Below are positions 1 through 7,983 of a DNA stretch of 36,141 bases, piece after piece. Source of the DNA: Moraxellaceae bacterium (GTDB taxonomy: Bacteria; Pseudomonadota; Gammaproteobacteria; Burkholderiales; Rhodocyclaceae). The DNA is taken from the NCBI GenBank assembly GCA_031119205.1, contig JAVHYF010000040.1, positions 1-36,141 on the forward strand, in the 5' to 3' direction. The notes under the pieces are model-generated. The model saw nothing but the letters and a program-made list of their open reading frames with translations, searched no databases and had not been told where the DNA came from. Each line of letters starts with the position of its first letter. The stretch's first letter is position 1. The position numbers were made by a program, and so were the translations under genes.

Positions 1-48
1 GTGTGGATCGGCGTCTTCACCTTCGTCTACCTGATGGGAGTGCTGTAA
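1..48 (+). CDS. cyoC: Cytochrome o ubiquinol oxidase subunit III, C-terminal end (partial)
   Basis: Only the last 15 codons and the TAA stop are inside the window. They encode VWIGVFTFVYLMGVL, which resembles the end of E. coli CyoC (a VWI...VYLMG-type last transmembrane helix). The stop codon overlaps the cyoD start by one base (TAATG), as expected for the cyoABCD order. Subunit III is an integral inner-membrane component of the haem-copper quinol oxidase. The call rests on this short match plus the clear cyoD that follows. Confidence 0.72.
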   Translation: MWIGVFTFVYLMGVL

Positions 49-464
49 TGAGCGCCACCGGACACCACCACGAGCACGCAGCTCACGGCGACGGCCATGA
101 TGATCACGCTCATCATGACCACCACGACGGCGACGACCACTACCACTTCTCGGTGAAGGGCTACGTCCAGGGCTTCATCCTGTCGGTGATCCTCACTGCC
201 ATCCCGTTCTGGCTGGTGATGGGCAAGGTGCTGCCGACACCGGGTCTCACCGCCTTCGTGATCCTCGGCTTCGCCGCCGTACAGATCGTGGTGCACATGA
301 TCTTCTTCCTGCACATGAACTCGAAGATCGAGGGCGGCTGGTCCATGCTGGCGTTCATCTTCACGATTGCGCTGGTGGTCATCATGCTGGCCGGCTCCAT
401 CTGGGTCATGTACCACCTGAACACCAACATGATGCCCACCCACGACATGAGCGCCATGCCATGA
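48..464 (+). CDS. cyoD: Cytochrome o ubiquinol oxidase subunit IV, with histidine-rich N-terminus
   Basis: 138 residues. Subunit IV of the bo-type quinol oxidase, a small inner-membrane subunit that helps assemble the CuB-haem centre. From residue 35 it follows E. coli CyoD closely (SVKGYVQGFILSVILTAIPFW, then HMIFFLHMN and a final GSIWVMYHLN helix), giving three transmembrane segments. The start at 48 is chosen because it overlaps the cyoC stop (TAATG); a GTG at 3 would read through the cyoC coding end. The first 33 residues hold 13 histidines and several aspartates, so the protein is longer than the roughly 110 residues usual for the family. The last codons overlap the SURF1 start (ATGA). 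Confidence 0.93.
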   Translation: MSATGHHHEHAAHGDGHDDHAHHDHHDGDDHYHFSVKGYVQGFILSVILTAIPFWLVMGKVLPTPGLTAFVILGFAAVQIVVHMIFFLHMNSKIEGGWSMLAFIFTIALVVIMLAGSIWVMYHLNTNMMPTHDMSAMP

Positions 465-1282
465 CGACTGCACCGCTGGATCAGGACACCCCCGAAGAGG
501 CGGACGCGCTGGAGGTTTCGCGACGCCGGCCACTGGCCTGGGTCGCGCTGCTGCTGGTCGGTCTGTTCGCCTTCGCCAGCTTCGTCGCGCTGGGCATGTG
601 GCAGCTGGACCGGCTGGCGTGGAAGACGGACCTCATCGGCCGTATCGCCGAGCACCAGAAGGCTGCGCCGATCGCCGCGCCCGGCCCCGCCGACTGGGAG
701 ATCCAGGCCGACACCGACGCCGAGTACCGCCGCGTCACGCTGCGTGGTCGCTTCGCCAACGATCTGGAAACCCTGGTGCAGGCCTCCACCGCGCTGGGCA
801 CCGGCTATTGGGTGCTCACGCCGCTGCAGACCGAGGAAGGCTACTGGGTGGTCGTCAACCGCGGCTTCGTGCCGTCGGACAAGCGTGATCCGGCGCAACG
901 TGGCCAGCCCTCGCCCGACGGCGTGCAGACCGTGTCCGGCCTGCTGCGCCTCAGCGAACCGAGAGGCCGCCTGTGGCAGGACAACGCGCCGACCGACAAC
1001 CGCTGGTACTCGCGCGACGTCGCTGCCATCGCCCAGGCCCGCGGACTCGGCAGCGGCACGCACAGCGGCGCCATCGCGCCCTACTTCGTCGACGTGGCCG
1101 CCGCCAACGATGCGCCGCTGGACTGGCCCCGCGCCGGCCTGACCGTGCTGCACTTCAACAACAGCCATCTGGGTTACGCGCTGACCTGGTTCGTGCTGGC
1201 CGCGATGACCGCCATCGCGCTGGCCTACGCAGTCGCCATCGAACACCGGGCACAGCGCCGTCGCGCGGCGGCACGACGCTAA
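461..1282 (+). CDS. SURF1 family oxidase assembly protein
   Basis: 273 residues. SURF1/Shy1 proteins help assemble haem-copper terminal oxidases, probably by handing over or placing haem. The layout is the family's: one transmembrane helix near the N-terminus (about residues 25-46, rich in LLVGLFAFASF), a periplasmic domain with the conserved GMWQLDR and YWVVVNRGFVP motifs, and a second helix near the C-terminus (about 237-258). The ATG overlaps the cyoD stop by four bases, so translation is probably coupled. Its place in a cyo operon points to the quinol oxidase as client, although SURF1 is best known from cytochrome c oxidases. Confidence 0.93.
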   Translation: MTTAPLDQDTPEEADALEVSRRRPLAWVALLLVGLFAFASFVALGMWQLDRLAWKTDLIGRIAEHQKAAPIAAPGPADWEIQADTDAEYRRVTLRGRFANDLETLVQASTALGTGYWVLTPLQTEEGYWVVVNRGFVPSDKRDPAQRGQPSPDGVQTVSGLLRLSEPRGRLWQDNAPTDNRWYSRDVAAIAQARGLGSGTHSGAIAPYFVDVAAANDAPLDWPRAGLTVLHFNNSHLGYALTWFVLAAMTAIALAYAVAIEHRAQRRRAAARR

Positions 1283-1291
1283 GTCGACGAC

Positions 1292-2638
1292 GTGCCACTG
1301 AGCGCCCCTCCGCCGCGCAGCGCTCAGGGAGAAGCCACCCAGGCCGTCGACACCCTCGCCGGCCGCAACAACCTGCTGCAGCTCATCCAGCTGCGCTGGC
1401 TGGCGGTCGGTGGCCAGCTGCTGACCATCCTTGCCGTGCATTTCGTGCTCGGCATCGACCTGCCCCTGGGCGCCATGCTCGGCACGCTGAGCGTGCTGGC
1501 GCTGTTCAACGCGGCCTGCTGGCTGCGCAGCCGCAGCGCCTCGCACATCGGCGACCGCGAACTGCTCGCCGGCCTGCTGGTGGACGTCGGCGTGCTGAGC
1601 ACCCAGCTCTACTATGCAGGCGGCATCACCAATCCGTTCATCTTCCTGTACCTGCTGCAGGTGGCAGTGGCCTCGGTGCTGCTGCGGCCGCATCACACCT
1701 GGACCATTGTTGGCGTTACCGGCCTGTGCTTCGCCGCACTGACGCAGTGGTACCAGCCGCTGCCGGAACCGGAGATCCAGAACGGCGCGGTGTCGGCGCA
1801 CTACGCCGGCGGCCTGCTGCTGTGCTTCCTGCTCAACGCGGCCCTGCTCACCATCTTCCTGGTGCGTATCGGCCGCAACCTGCGCGCGCGCGACGCCCGC
1901 CTCGCCGACCTGCGCCAGCGTGCCGCCGAGGAAGAACACATCGTGCGCATGGGCCTGCTCGCCACCGGCGCGGCACACGAGCTGGGCACGCCACTGGCTA
2001 CGCTGTCGGTGATCCTCGGCGACTGGTCGCGCATGGCACCGTTCGCCGGCGAACCGGAGCTGCGCGAGGAGATGGAAGAGATGCAGGTGCAGCTGCAACG
2101 CTGCAAGACCATCGTCAGCGGCATCCTGCTGTCCGCCGGCGAGGCACGCGGCGAGGCGCCGGTGGTCACCACCCTGCATGCCTTCCTGGACGAACTGGTG
2201 GCGCACTGGCGACGCACCCGCAACTCGCCCTTCGGCCTCAACTACGACCGCAGCAGCACGCCGGACTTCCCGATGATTTCGGACTTCGCGCTGCGCCAGA
2301 TGATCGACAACATCGTCGACAACGCGCTGGATGCCTCGCCCCACTCTGCGCCCAGCCTGCTGGCGGCCTGCGAGGCTGACGAGCTGGTGCTGCGCGTGCT
2401 CGACGAAGGCGCCGGCTTCGCACCCGCCATGCTGGAGCGCTTCGGCAAGCCCTACCAGTCCAGCAAGGGCCGGCCCGGTGGCGGCCTGGGCCTGTTCCTC
2501 GCCGTCAACGTGGTGCGCGCGCTGGGTGGCAGCATCGCCGCGCGCAACCGCAACGTGGGCGGCGCCGAAGTGGAGATCCGCCTGCCTCTTGCAGCACTGG
2601 CGCCCCCGCACGAAGATGACGGGGATGACGACCGCTGA
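1292..2638 (+). CDS. regB: Redox-sensing membrane histidine kinase, RegB/PrrB/ActS family
   Basis: 448 residues, GTG start nine bases after the SURF1 stop. The N-terminal half holds about six transmembrane helices and contains GGITNPF at residues 110-116, which fits the GGxxNPF quinone-binding signature of RegB. The phosphoacceptor is His229 in GAAHELGTPLAT. Cys271 (QRCKTI) sits where the redox-active cysteine of RegB is found. The ATPase domain shows the N box (DNIVDNALDA, 339-348), DEGAGF (371-376) and GGGLGLFLA (396-404). It should sense the quinone pool and redox state and phosphorylate the RegA-like regulator next to it. Genes of this pair usually control respiration, which fits the cyo neighbourhood. 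The regulator gene overlaps the 3' end. Confidence 0.93.
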   Translation: MPLSAPPPRSAQGEATQAVDTLAGRNNLLQLIQLRWLAVGGQLLTILAVHFVLGIDLPLGAMLGTLSVLALFNAACWLRSRSASHIGDRELLAGLLVDVGVLSTQLYYAGGITNPFIFLYLLQVAVASVLLRPHHTWTIVGVTGLCFAALTQWYQPLPEPEIQNGAVSAHYAGGLLLCFLLNAALLTIFLVRIGRNLRARDARLADLRQRAAEEEHIVRMGLLATGAAHELGTPLATLSVILGDWSRMAPFAGEPELREEMEEMQVQLQRCKTIVSGILLSAGEARGEAPVVTTLHAFLDELVAHWRRTRNSPFGLNYDRSSTPDFPMISDFALRQMIDNIVDNALDASPHSAPSLLAACEADELVLRVLDEGAGFAPAMLERFGKPYQSSKGRPGGGLGLFLAVNVVRALGGSIAARNRNVGGAEVEIRLPLAALAPPHEDDGDDDR

Positions 2639-3173
2639 GCCCACGCAGCGCCTGCTGCTGATCGTCGAAGACGACGACGCCTTCGCCCGCACCCTGATCC
2701 GTTCCTTCGAGCGGCGCGGCTACGACGTCCTGCGCGCCACGCGGCTCGACGAAGTGCGCAGCCTGTTGCAGGCGCATCGCCCGCGCTACGCGGTGGTCGA
2801 CCTGCGGCTGGCGAACGGCGACTCCGGTCTCGCCTGCGTGCAGGCACTCCACCAGCACGATGCCGCGATGATGATCGTGGTGCTGACCGGCTACGCCAGC
2901 ATCGCCACCGCGGTGGAGGCCATCAAGCTGGGCGCCCGCCACTACCTGGCGAAGCCCGCCAACACCGACGACATCGAAGCAGCCTTCACGCGCGAGCAAG
3001 GTGACGCGGAAGTGGAACTCACCGAGCGCACCACCTCGCTGAAGACCCTGGAGTGGGAACGCATCCACGAGACCCTGGTGGCCAGCGGTTTCAACATTTC
3101 CGAAACCGCCCGCCGCCTGGGCATGCACCGGCGCACGCTGGCCCGCAAACTGGAGAAGCAGCGGGTCAAGTGA
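2625..3173 (+). CDS. regA: Redox response regulator, RegA/PrrA/ActR family
   Basis: 182 residues. Receiver domain (about 10-122) with acidic residues 16-18 (EDDD), phosphoacceptor Asp59 (VVDLRL), Thr88 and Lys110, then a linker and a Fis-type helix-turn-helix at the C-terminus (SETARRLGMHRRTLARKL), the hallmark of RegA/PrrA. It starts inside the last codons of the kinase gene. ATG 2625 is preferred because a GAAG lies nine bases upstream; ATG 2616 in the same frame is the alternative (185 residues). It is a DNA-binding regulator of respiratory genes in response to the RegB kinase. Confidence 0.92.
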   Translation: MTTAEPTQRLLLIVEDDDAFARTLIRSFERRGYDVLRATRLDEVRSLLQAHRPRYAVVDLRLANGDSGLACVQALHQHDAAMMIVVLTGYASIATAVEAIKLGARHYLAKPANTDDIEAAFTREQGDAEVELTERTTSLKTLEWERIHETLVASGFNISETARRLGMHRRTLARKLEKQRVK

Positions 3174-3240
3174 GGGCCAGCTAAGCGCCAACTGAGCGCC
3201 GGGTGATGGGCCCGGCCTCCTGCCACGAAACTGCGCACGC

Positions 3241-3261
3241 CCGGTCCGTTCACCGGACCGG
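3241..3261. terminator. Stem-loop between convergent regA and TonB receptor gene
   Basis: Perfect 8-bp inverted repeat CCGGTCCG / CGGACCGG around a 5-base loop (TTCAC), placed between the regA stop and the stop of the convergent receptor gene. It has no U-run, so intrinsic termination is only suggested by position. Confidence 0.45.
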
Positions 3262-3287
3262 ACGCACAGCAGGTTTGCGGCGCGTAC

Positions 3288-5696
3288 TCAGAAGCGCGCC
3301 ATCAGGCTGAGCGAGACATTGCGTGCTTCGCCCAGATTGCCCGACCCCCAGCCGCCGCCGGCCCAGTACTTCTTGTTGAACAGGTTGTAGATGTTCCCGA
3401 TCAGGGTCAGGTCCTGGCCCTGTGCGCGGAAGTCATAGCTGAAACCAGCGTTGAAGATCGTCTGGTCGGGCACCTGCAGCGTGTTCTCGTCGGCCGCATA
3501 CGCGGTGCCGTGATAGCGCACATTGCCTTGCAGCTTCAGGCCTTCGAGCGCGGGCACCCGGTACTGGACGTTGGCGACGGCCTGCCACTTCGGCGCATAG
3601 GCAGGCGTGTTCCCCTCCAGCAACGGATCGGACACTTTCTCGATGCTCGCGTCCAGATAGACGGCGCCGAGGCCCACGTTCAATGCCGGCGTGATCCTGT
3701 AATCCCCTGACAGCTCCAGCCCCTGATACACCACCTCGCCGTCCTGGGTCAGGTAGCGATCGCTGCCACGCCATTCGTCCATCTCGTTGGCACGTTGTAC
3801 GCGGAACAGCGCGGCGGTGTAGTCGGCCCGGGCCGAGGTGTGCTTGACGCCCAGCTCGTACTGCTTCGACACCGTCGCACCCAGCACCTCACCGGCGTTG
3901 GCATACGGCGCCCCCACGCGGCTGCCGGGCTGCAGGCCTTCGACGTAGCTGCCGTACAGGCTGGTGCTGGCGACGGGCTTGTAGATCAGTGCGAGGGTCG
4001 GACTGGTACGGCTCGTCTTGTACGCCGAGTCCACGGTCGGATCACCGTCCATGTCCTTGAGGTGATAGTCGGTGTAGCGCAGGCCGACGATGGCCTGCCA
4101 GTGATCGTTGAAATGCAGCGTGTCGCTCAGGAACCCGTACTTCTGGCGCGTCTCGGCACTCACGGGGCCCAGGGCGTACTCGCGCGGCCGTGGCATGCGG
4201 AAGGTCTGCTCCTGATAGAGGCTGCCGCTGAAGGTCTGCTCCCAGTTGTAGTCGGTTGCGCGCTCCTTGCTCACCTGGGTACCCAGACCGCCGACGATCT
4301 CGTGCTTCATGCCGGCAAGGGAGAATGTTCCCTGCAGCACAGTCTGTGCGAACAGGCTGTCGAGCTGGTTGGCGAAGTGGTAGCTGTAGCCGGTGTAGTC
4401 GCCCTCCCGGTTGTTGAGGTTCGCGAAGGCCTTGTTCGACTCATGGTCTTTGCGCGAGAAACCGAGCTGGGTCTTGAGCTTCCACTGCGGATCGATCTGC
4501 CACAGCACGCCGGTGGACACCAGCGCGGTCTTCGCGCCGTAGTAGCCGTCGTCCACGTTCACGTTGCCGTAGTCATAGGTCACCGCGGGCAACACGCCGC
4601 CACTGCCGGCCACGTCGTAGCTATTGAAATAGAACTGCAGCGGCTCAGCCTCGGTCTTGCTGTCCTCGTAGACCAGGGTGGTGAACCACTTCACCGAGGC
4701 GCCGAAATTCTGGTCGTAGGAGAGCGACGCGACGGTGCGCTCGATCTCGCTCTCGTTGTAGGCCGTGCCTTTTTCCACGACGAGATTGGCACGCAAGGCG
4801 GCATCGTCGTTCAGCCGGTAGCTGGTATCCACCCCCGCGGACAAAAGGCTGGGGTTGCGATAGCCCAGTTGCAGCGTGGTCTCGTTCACTTCCTTGGGAC
4901 GCTTGAGCTGGTAGCTGAGCGCACCACCTGGTTCGCCGAAACCGTACATGAAACCGGTGAGGCCCTTCAGTGCGGTGACGCTGTCGGTGACTTCGATCGG
5001 GAAATCGCCACCCCAGTACAGCATCATCGGAATGTCATCGACGTAGTAGTTGCGTACCTGCAGGCCGCGGATCTGCGTGCCCCACCAGTCCGTCGTGAAG
5101 GACGAAGTCGGTGAGTACACCGCGGGATCGTTGGCGAAGATCTGCGCGATGGACCGCGCGCCGCGTTCCACGACGTTCTCGTTGCTGACCACAGCGACCG
5201 AGAACGGTGTGTCCAGCACAGACCTCTCGCCGAGCGCGCCCGCCTCGGCCTTCTTGCGCAGGTAGTCCAGCGAGGAATCACTGCTCGCCGCCGTCACGCG
5301 CACCGCCGGCAGCATGGTTTCGCTGGTGGGAGATGCAGGCACGGGCCGGACCACTGCGGCCCCGCCTTCGATGCCCGCAGTCAGCCCGCTGCCGGCCAGT
5401 AGCCGGTCCAGTGCCTGCTGCGCGGTCATCTGGCCCGACACGGCGGGCGCGGTCTTCCCGGCTACCGATGCCGCCGGAAAACTCATCTGCAGGTTGGCCT
5501 GCCGTGCCAGTTCGTTGAGTGCCTGCCCCAGCGGTTGCGAAGGAATGTTGATCGACACCGGCGCCGCCGTGGCTGCTGGCGCAGCACCCTGGGCGTGGGC
5601 CTGCTGGACATGACCGGCGCTCAGCGCCAGTGTGATGGCGGCGGCCAGCGCCAGTGGTGTGGGGGTGAAGCGTCGGGTCTGCGACGATGCGCGCAT
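3288..5696 (-). CDS. TonB-dependent receptor with N-terminal signalling (STN) domain, cassette A
   Basis: 802 residues. FecA-type outer-membrane transducer that imports a ferric chelate and also signals its presence to FecR. Signal peptide of about 35 residues (ending AQQAHA-like), STN domain about 46-117 (INIPSQPLGQALNELARQA), TonB-box-like LPAVRVTA at 129-136, then the plug and a 22-strand-type barrel ending in the outer-membrane signature Arg-Phe. The start is supported by AGGAG nine bases upstream. It lies downstream of the FecR and FecI genes of cassette A, 147 bases after the FecR stop. The ligand cannot be read from the sequence; a ferric siderophore is most likely. Confidence 0.93.
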   Translation of the reverse strand: MRASSQTRRFTPTPLALAAAITLALSAGHVQQAHAQGAAPAATAAPVSINIPSQPLGQALNELARQANLQMSFPAASVAGKTAPAVSGQMTAQQALDRLLAGSGLTAGIEGGAAVVRPVPASPTSETMLPAVRVTAASSDSSLDYLRKKAEAGALGERSVLDTPFSVAVVSNENVVERGARSIAQIFANDPAVYSPTSSFTTDWWGTQIRGLQVRNYYVDDIPMMLYWGGDFPIEVTDSVTALKGLTGFMYGFGEPGGALSYQLKRPKEVNETTLQLGYRNPSLLSAGVDTSYRLNDDAALRANLVVEKGTAYNESEIERTVASLSYDQNFGASVKWFTTLVYEDSKTEAEPLQFYFNSYDVAGSGGVLPAVTYDYGNVNVDDGYYGAKTALVSTGVLWQIDPQWKLKTQLGFSRKDHESNKAFANLNNREGDYTGYSYHFANQLDSLFAQTVLQGTFSLAGMKHEIVGGLGTQVSKERATDYNWEQTFSGSLYQEQTFRMPRPREYALGPVSAETRQKYGFLSDTLHFNDHWQAIVGLRYTDYHLKDMDGDPTVDSAYKTSRTSPTLALIYKPVASTSLYGSYVEGLQPGSRVGAPYANAGEVLGATVSKQYELGVKHTSARADYTAALFRVQRANEMDEWRGSDRYLTQDGEVVYQGLELSGDYRITPALNVGLGAVYLDASIEKVSDPLLEGNTPAYAPKWQAVANVQYRVPALEGLKLQGNVRYHGTAYAADENTLQVPDQTIFNAGFSYDFRAQGQDLTLIGNIYNLFNKKYWAGGGWGSGNLGEARNVSLSLMARF

Positions 5697-5784
5697 GGGT
5701 AATGACTCCTCGATCGGTAGTGAGCGCTAAGGGGGGATTGCCGGGCCGGCACCGTGATGCAGGCCATCTACCGATGAAGACGCA

Positions 5785-5823
5785 CGACTTGTCCGGAACC
5801 GCAGGTCGTCGCCGGAATTTCCC
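5785..5823 (-). promoter_or_regulatory. Possible FecI-type ECF promoter before the cassette A receptor
   Basis: On the minus strand the fecR-fecA gap contains GGAAATTCC, similar to the GGAAAT -35 element used by FecI-type sigma factors, followed by CGT-containing sequence that could hold the -10. The alignment to the cassette B and C promoters is weak, so this is a guess from position and the -35-like element. Confidence 0.3.
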
Positions 5824-5843
5824 GCGACATGCCCGCCAGTGCT

Positions 5844-7088
5844 TCAGCGCGACACCACCTCGGTGCTGCCGCTCCGCTTGACCATGCGCACGGGCAACAC
5901 CTGCGGCAAGGTGTCGGCGAAGTGCTGGAACTGCCGCAGGCTATAGCTGCCGCCGACAGGCAAGGCCGCCACGGCAGGATCGCGCACCACCAGACCGGTG
6001 GCGCCATAACGCTCGAACTCCGCGATGGCCTCGGCCAGCGGCGTCTGGTCGAAGCTCAGCCGCCCCTTGTGCCAGGGCGCGATCGCACCGGACGGAATGC
6101 TGGCGACGGCGCCCAGGTTTCCCGCGTCGTCTGCCACCACCATCTGACCCGCCACCAGCTCAAGGGAAGAGCCCGACCCGGCGTCGTCAGTGGCCGGATC
6201 ATCTGCCACGTCGCCCTCGTTCACACGCTCATGAGCGACACGCGTCACGCGGACGCGCCCTTCCTCGACCGACACCACGGTGCGCCCCGCCTCCAGCCCC
6301 GTGCGCGTATGCCGCACCGAAAAGCGGGTGCCGAGCACGGTGATGCGCAGGCTGCCGGCACGCACGTGGAAAGGCCGTTGCGCATCGCGATGCACGGCAA
6401 ACAGCGCCTGCCCGTCCTGCAGCAGCACCTCGCGACGATCACGGTAGAGACGGACCTCGGTCCGCGTGGCCGTGTCCAGGTGCAGGCGGCTGCCCTCGCC
6501 ATCGGCGTTGCCGTGCGCGTCCGGCAGCGAGACGCCGAGTTGCTGCCCGCGTGCCGTCGCGTAGGTCTGCTCGTGAACGGGTAACTGCCACCAGTACCGC
6601 CAGCCGATCCAGCCACCGCCCAGCACGAGAAGCAGCATGGCGGCCGCGGCGAGCCGCGGAAACAGGAACTGCAGGTCCAGCCAGGAATCCAGCCAGGAGC
6701 GCGGAGCGCGTCCCGCCGCAGAGGGCAACGCACGGGGGACGACATCTGCAAGGGCGGCTTGGGCAGTGGTGGCATCCGTCGCGGATGGCGGAGCACGCAG
6801 GCCGGCCTTCAAGGCCGCCACATCGTCATCCGGCAGGTGCTGCACCTCGCCGAAGGTGGCATCCATGTCCTCGAAAGCTGCTGCGTGGCGCGGGTCGGAC
6901 GCCAGCCAGGCCTGCAGGGCCGCCTCGCCCTCCGCGTCCAGCCCGTCGCGCCGGCGCACCGCCCAGGTGGCGGCCAGCAGGTCCAGCGGATCCTGACCTG
7001 CGGCGAACACATCAAACTCACGCTCGTCGGCATCAGCGACGTGCGTCACACCGGGCCGGCTATCGGGAGGAAGCGGAATCGGGGACAT
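5844..7088 (-). CDS. FecR-type anti-sigma factor/regulator, cassette A
   Basis: 414 residues, longer than a typical FecR of about 320. N-terminal cytoplasmic sigma-binding domain (DUF4880, about 34-80: WAVRRRDGLDAEGEAALQAW, SDPRHAAAFEDM), a long linker, one transmembrane helix (about 143-163), a periplasmic FecR domain (about 175-275, with VLGTRFSV) and a C-terminal STN-like region. It relays the signal from the receptor to the ECF sigma factor across the inner membrane. Extra length comes from a 20-30 residue N-terminal extension, the linker and an acidic Gly/Ser-rich insert near 285-305. Unlike the two other FecR proteins here it has no twin-arginine pair before the membrane helix. No clear ribosome binding site is seen before the ATG. 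Confidence 0.92.
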   Translation of the reverse strand: MSPIPLPPDSRPGVTHVADADEREFDVFAAGQDPLDLLAATWAVRRRDGLDAEGEAALQAWLASDPRHAAAFEDMDATFGEVQHLPDDDVAALKAGLRAPPSATDATTAQAALADVVPRALPSAAGRAPRSWLDSWLDLQFLFPRLAAAAMLLLVLGGGWIGWRYWWQLPVHEQTYATARGQQLGVSLPDAHGNADGEGSRLHLDTATRTEVRLYRDRREVLLQDGQALFAVHRDAQRPFHVRAGSLRITVLGTRFSVRHTRTGLEAGRTVVSVEEGRVRVTRVAHERVNEGDVADDPATDDAGSGSSLELVAGQMVVADDAGNLGAVASIPSGAIAPWHKGRLSFDQTPLAEAIAEFERYGATGLVVRDPAVAALPVGGSYSLRQFQHFADTLPQVLPVRMVKRSGSTEVVSR

Positions 7089-7160
7089 GGCGGTGGACAG
7101 GACGGGCTCTCAGGGATGTAGACGCAGGACGGCGGGCGAATCCCCACCGTCACCGACAAT

Positions 7161-7192
7161 CCGGATGGAATGCTTAGGGAAAGCGCATCCGG
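7161..7192. other. Inverted repeat in the fecI-fecR gap of cassette A
   Basis: CCGGATG / CATCCGG, a 7-bp stem separated by 18 bases, lies in the 120-base gap between the sigma and anti-sigma genes. It could be an attenuating stem-loop that separates expression of the two genes. Cassette B has no such gap (the genes overlap). Function unproven. Confidence 0.3.
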
Positions 7193-7208
7193 ACGGACGT
7201 CTGCCGGC

Positions 7209-7739
7209 TCAGGCCTGCGCCCCCGATCGGGAAGCGACGGTGTCGCCACCTTCGCGCAGGCGGCGCTCGCACAGCTTGCAGGCCAGCATGCCACGGACGA
7301 CATGCTTTTCCACCATGCTCACCGAGATGCCCATGCGCGACGCGATCTGCGCGTGACTCAGCTCATCGAAGATGCGCAGCACGAAGGCCTCCCGGCAACG
7401 CAGCGGCAGCGCCTCGATCGTCTCCACGTAGGCGCGGATGATCTGCCGCGACGCCAGCGACTCCTCTGGCTGAAGGTGCTGTGGCGCGGCGGGGTGCTCC
7501 ACCTCGGGAATGGCATCCAGATCTTCGTGACGGCGGACCCCGGCACGGCGGTGCTGGTCGATCACCAGGTTGCGCGCCGTTCGATACAACAAGGCACGCA
7601 TGTCCAGCACGGCCTGACCGGCCGACTGCACACCCAGCACGCGCGCGTAACTCTCCTGCGCGAGGTCGGCCGCAGTGTCACGGTCACCAACCTGGCGGAA
7701 CAGGAAGTTCAGGAGTTCGCGGTGGTAGCGCTCGAGCAC
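7209..7739 (-). CDS. ECF sigma factor, FecI family, cassette A
   Basis: 176 residues from a GTG. Region 2 about residues 5-70 (RELLNFLFRQVGDRDTAADL, QESYARVL, TARNLVIDQHRR) and region 4 about 103-155 (LPLRCREAFVLRIFDELSHA, then the helix-turn-helix SMVEKHV). This fits FecI-like sigma factors of iron-transport signalling. The frame stays open far upstream, but that stretch has no sigma-like sequence and covers the Fur box, so the start was placed at the GTG just before the first conserved residues (MLERYHRELL). No good ribosome binding site is visible. It should direct RNA polymerase to the receptor gene of its own cassette. It is clearly less related to the cassette B and C sigma factors than they are to each other. 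Confidence 0.88.
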   Translation of the reverse strand: MLERYHRELLNFLFRQVGDRDTAADLAQESYARVLGVQSAGQAVLDMRALLYRTARNLVIDQHRRAGVRRHEDLDAIPEVEHPAAPQHLQPEESLASRQIIRAYVETIEALPLRCREAFVLRIFDELSHAQIASRMGISVSMVEKHVVRGMLACKLCERRLREGGDTVASRSGAQA

Positions 7740-7834
7740 GGCTGGTCCATGTCGATTTGAAGGCGCCTGACGGCAGGCGGTTGGCCGGGGAGCCAAGGAG
7801 CCCAGGCAGAAATCCCTGGGCAGCGGCGGAGTAT

Positions 7835-7855
7835 AAATGAGAATGAATCCTATTA
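7835..7855. promoter_or_regulatory. Fur-box-like site before the cassette A sigma gene
   Basis: 21 bases: AAATGAGA, ATGA, ATC, CT, ATTA. This fits the consensus shared by five sites in the window (AAATGCGA-N4-TTC-NN-ATTT), which resembles the Fur box of Beta- and Gammaproteobacteria. It lies about 95 bases upstream of the minus-strand GTG. Iron-loaded Fur would repress the sigma gene. Confidence 0.68.
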
Positions 7856-7930
7856 CCCAGCCTATGGCCCGCCGGCGAGAGCCTGCCGGTGTTGTGCGCA
7901 GCCGATTGCCAGCAGCCTCGGCCTTCCACA

Positions 7931-7951
7931 TAATGCGAGTAATTCCCATTT
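7931..7951. promoter_or_regulatory. Fur-box-like site before the cassette B sigma gene
   Basis: 21 bases: TAATGCGA, GTAA, TTC, CC, ATTT. It ends 32 bases before the ATG at 7984. The cassette C site has nearly the same distance to its ATG and the same flanking bases (TTCCA before, TTTGC after), so box and gene were probably duplicated together. Confidence 0.7.
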
Positions 7952-7983
7952 GCAGGATCGACCCATGGCGGTCGTCATCCGTC

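Noticed and set aside
3-47. GTG start at 3 for cyoD
   Set aside because: It reads the cyoC C-terminal codons in the wrong frame; TAATG at 46-50 is the natural cyoC/cyoD junction.
161-2692. Very long open frame on the minus strand (843 codons) across SURF1 and regB
   Set aside because: It lies opposite well-supported genes with family motifs. Its translation is rich in Arg, Gln, His, Ala and Gly with no recognisable domain, as expected of an antisense frame in GC-rich DNA.
5697-5843. Fur-like site directly before the cassette A receptor
   Set aside because: The gap was searched for the window consensus on both strands and no acceptable match was found; iron control probably acts through the sigma gene.
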